DNA from: Macrotrachela quadricornifera
Taxonomy: Eukaryota; Rotifera; Eurotatoria; Philodinida; Philodinidae
DNA: 64,000 nucleotides
Assembly (NCBI GenBank): GCA_022393335.1
Contig: JAJEKB010020480.1
Span: forward strand, 318,724-382,723
Direction: 5' to 3'
The notes beneath the pieces were generated by a model. It made no database searches. It worked only from the letters and a program-made list of their open reading frames with translations, and was not told the origin of the DNA. The position numbers were made by a program, and so were the translations under genes. This document shows positions 61,701-64,000 of this stretch, one piece after another. How positions within the stretch are numbered: the first letter of the stretch is position 1; every line of letters begins with the position of its first letter.

Positions 61701-64000
61701 TATATTTATGATAATGTCAACTATATAATAGTTCTATTAACTTATATTATATTTCTATAGATATATTTCTTTTATGAAAATTAAAAAAGAACAAACTAAG
61801 AATAATCTTTGTGATTAATATAATGATGTCATTGTTTTTGATGATAGGAGTAGGAGTAATCGTCGTAGAATATATGAGAAGAAAAAAAAAAAAAAAAAAG
61901 AAGGCCTTCGACTATCATACCACTACTAACACCAACATCACTGAGTCTCGTGCATCATCGACGACGACAACGCGCACACTCGCACAAGAGAGAGAGACAT
62001 AGAGAGAGACAGAGAGAAGAGTATTATTTAATAAATAATCGTCGATGCTGATTTCATTTTTTCTTCTTCACTACACAAGCCTCTTGCACCATACGTGACT
62101 ATCGAGATGGCGTACACTTGACTGGACGGAAAAACAGATAGCAATTTAGTTTTCGTCGTCATCAATTTATCCATCCAGATAGATCTTCCATCTGAACACT
62201 ATTCATTTTATTTATCAACAAATATAAAGAATTTTTTATTTTTTTTCTTTAAATTTTATTTCGTTCAATATTTAATGGAATTCTGGCGTAAATTGAAATT
62301 ACGATGGGTAATTACCTAAGACTAATAAATAATAGTTATAGATTATCATTATCTATTTGATTAATCAAAAAAAAAAAAAATAATAAATTATTTTATATAT
62401 ACATATTATTTTTATCATAGGATTCAAACGTAACAACTGTCTTAGATGATTACACAGCACGGAGTTCACAAGAATTAACTGTAAGTAAAGGTCAACATGT
62501 TCGAATTATTCAAAAACAACCTCCATATGCACCTGATTGGTGTATTATTCGTCTATTAAACGATCATCATCATAATCATCATCATCATCATCAACAACAA
62601 AATCAATCAAGTCCATCATCACTTGCGGCATCATCAACAAATATTACAAGTGGATCAATTGATTTATCATTAACATCACCTACAAAATATATTGAAGGAT
62701 TTGTACCATCAGTTATACTTAAATCAACTAAATCATCATCATCAAATATTCAACTTCCACCACCATTATCATCTATATCAATAACTTCTAGTAAAAGTGA
62801 ACAAAGTAAAAGAATAATATATACATATATCTTAGTTATTTTGACCTAAATTTAGAAAAATAGTTCTATTTAGTAATTTCTTTTTTTTTTTCTTTCTCCT
62901 ATATAAATATTCAAGAAACATCCTTATTTATTGTAATCAAATATAGAATAGAAAATGTTCGAGAATCGAACTCATATTCCCATTTGGGAAAATGAAGAAC
63001 TGAAGATTTATCTTTCTCATAAAAAAAAAAAATTTTTTTATACTATATAATCTAAATCAACAATATTCTATTTTTCATAAAAAAATTTTCTTCAACAAAT
63101 TTGACATATGTATATAATATATGTCATGATAAAATTATCTGAAATGATCATAATTGATTAGTACAGTCATATCAACAAGATGTGACAGAAATATTTATTA
63201 TGAAAATTTAGTTTAAATAAATAATTTATTATTTATTAATATCGTATTGATTAAGAAGAATTATAAATTAAATACGAAAAAAAAAAAATTTTTTTTTTTT
63301 TAAATAGAGAATTAAATGTACATTTTATTTTATTGAAAATTTTCTAAGAGTAGTTTATAATATAATTGTATCATTTAAATTATTCTCATTAGAATACAAA
63401 ATTAGTTTCTTATTTCCTGTTATTTTCAAAGATTAGACATTTACATGGTTATTTTGTTTTTTAGTCTTAGGCCTGCTTTCAAATCTCTAGAGTTTTTTTT
63501 CTAACAAGCTTTAATAAGTCTTTGCTTACTTATAAGTTCTATATACATTTGATATTCTAGGATAGTTATCATTTAAAATATGAATATTTTTTTGAAATAA
63601 TAAATTATTATCTATATTTATCGTATGTTTAGAAAATATGATCAATGTACTATTGTATTTTATATATTGATAATTTTTCTCAAGAGAAATTTCAGGATTA
63701 ATATTTTTTTTTGTTTTTATATAATTATATTGAAAGATTAGTAAGAAATCTATACGAATTTATTCTATATATTCAGAAGATCTTTTTTTTTGTTTTTCTA
63801 TAAATTCTTTGTTTGAATTTAGATGGTATTTCCAATTATATAGACGAATCATCACAACGACAAAGTTCATCTGCTTTTCAATCTAGTAAACGAAAATCTA
63901 GTTTTAGGTAAATTTTTTATTTATTTTTAATAGATTTATATTTGATTATTTTAGACGAATTCTCAAACCTCCTGCTCGACGTCTTAGTTTAAAAGATAAT
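58764..64000 (+). CDS. SH3-domain signalling protein, Trio/Kalirin RhoGEF-like, 3' part outside window
   Basis: Long exon 58764-60053 (430 codons, phase 0) is highly disordered: Ser/Thr/Asn-rich with Arg-Ser clusters (HSRRKHSLSSYIGIHNRSKS). It ends in a basic helix, IHAMKKRLKDIRRLSE, at a consensus donor GAG|GTGAGA. Reading past the donor adds only RISV. Exon 62421-62805 encodes an SH3 domain: TTVLDDYTARSSQELTVSKG, QHVRIIQKQPPYAPDWCIIR, then after a low-complexity insert EGFVPSVIL. Exons 63823-63907 and 63955-64000 continue in phase to SSKRKSSFRRILKPPARRLS. The DDYTA SH3 start and the SSFR..PARRLS block resemble the SH3-linker of Trio/Kalirin RhoGEFs; the DH/PH part would lie outside. Family placement is tentative. 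A four-codon upstream ORF (58760) overlaps the start. Confidence 0.7.
60054..62274 (+). other. Intron / alternative-promoter region of the SH3 gene
   Basis: 2.2 kb between the long first exon and the short alternative exon. It holds (GT)n near 60309-60327 and 61415-61430 and (AT)n near 61603-61628. Small frames at 60460-60690, 61393-61697 (both strands) and 61811-62002 follow low-complexity DNA. If the short exon is a real first exon, its promoter lies in the last part of this interval. Confidence 0.5.
62275..62307 (+). CDS. Short alternative first coding exon of the SH3 gene
   Basis: ATG at 62275 encodes MEFWRKLKLRW and ends at TGG|GTAATT (62307/62308). It is in phase 0 with the SH3 exon at 62421, giving MEFWRKLKLRWDSNVTTVLD. 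The 113-bp gap is a normal intron length here. It would make an isoform lacking the 430-residue disordered N-terminus. It could instead be a chance frame. Confidence 0.55.

Overview
The window is animal nuclear DNA: very AT-rich, with protein genes cut into many short exons separated by mostly 50-70 bp GT-AG introns. The families present suggest a bdelloid rotifer of the Rotaria/Adineta kind: a 42-residue TPR array, an F-box exon, an LRR exon array, a membrane LamG protein with a Thr-rich stalk, and a fungal-looking intronless reductase. That assignment is inference; no rRNA or mitochondrial marker lies in the window.

Layout. 1-4.0 kb (minus): the 5' part of a PLP phospho-lyase/aminotransferase gene (ETNPPL-like), then a complete four-exon ALDH3-type fatty aldehyde dehydrogenase. 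Together they could process the two products of sphingosine-1-phosphate lyase. 4-18.6 kb: accessory, repeat-rich DNA with a dead Tc5/CENPB-like transposase, an F-box first exon, a truncated LRR exon array, a TPR array without an ATG, two long foldback palindromes, hairpins and tandem repeats. 18.6-35.7 kb (minus): one very long gene made almost only of filamin-type repeats and lacking calponin-homology domains. One of its introns carries a complete antisense homeobox gene (23.9-24.5 kb, plus). 36.4-36.8 kb (plus): a small LITAF-domain membrane protein. 37.7-38.6 kb (minus): a decayed secreted Cys-rich protein. 38.6-42.4 kb: no gene seen.

42.4-48.9 kb (plus): a complete 15-exon nephrin/SNS-like adhesion receptor (nine Ig domains, FN3, transmembrane helix, cytoplasmic tail; 1,219 aa). 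All its exon phases close. 49.6-51.1 kb (minus): a dead membrane-anchored LamG gene. 52.0-53.0 kb (plus): an intact single-exon AKR7-type aldo-keto reductase. 54.4-55.8 kb (plus): a coiled-coil fragment and a dead DDE transposase. 58.8-64.0 kb (plus, open at the window end): a gene with two candidate first exons, one long and disordered and one short, both in phase with an SH3 exon of Trio/Kalirin-like type.

The intact genes are mainly cytoskeletal, adhesion and signalling genes, plus a lipid-aldehyde pair. Between them lie small mobile or recently dead sequences. I saw no CRISPR array, operon-type cluster, tRNA or rRNA.
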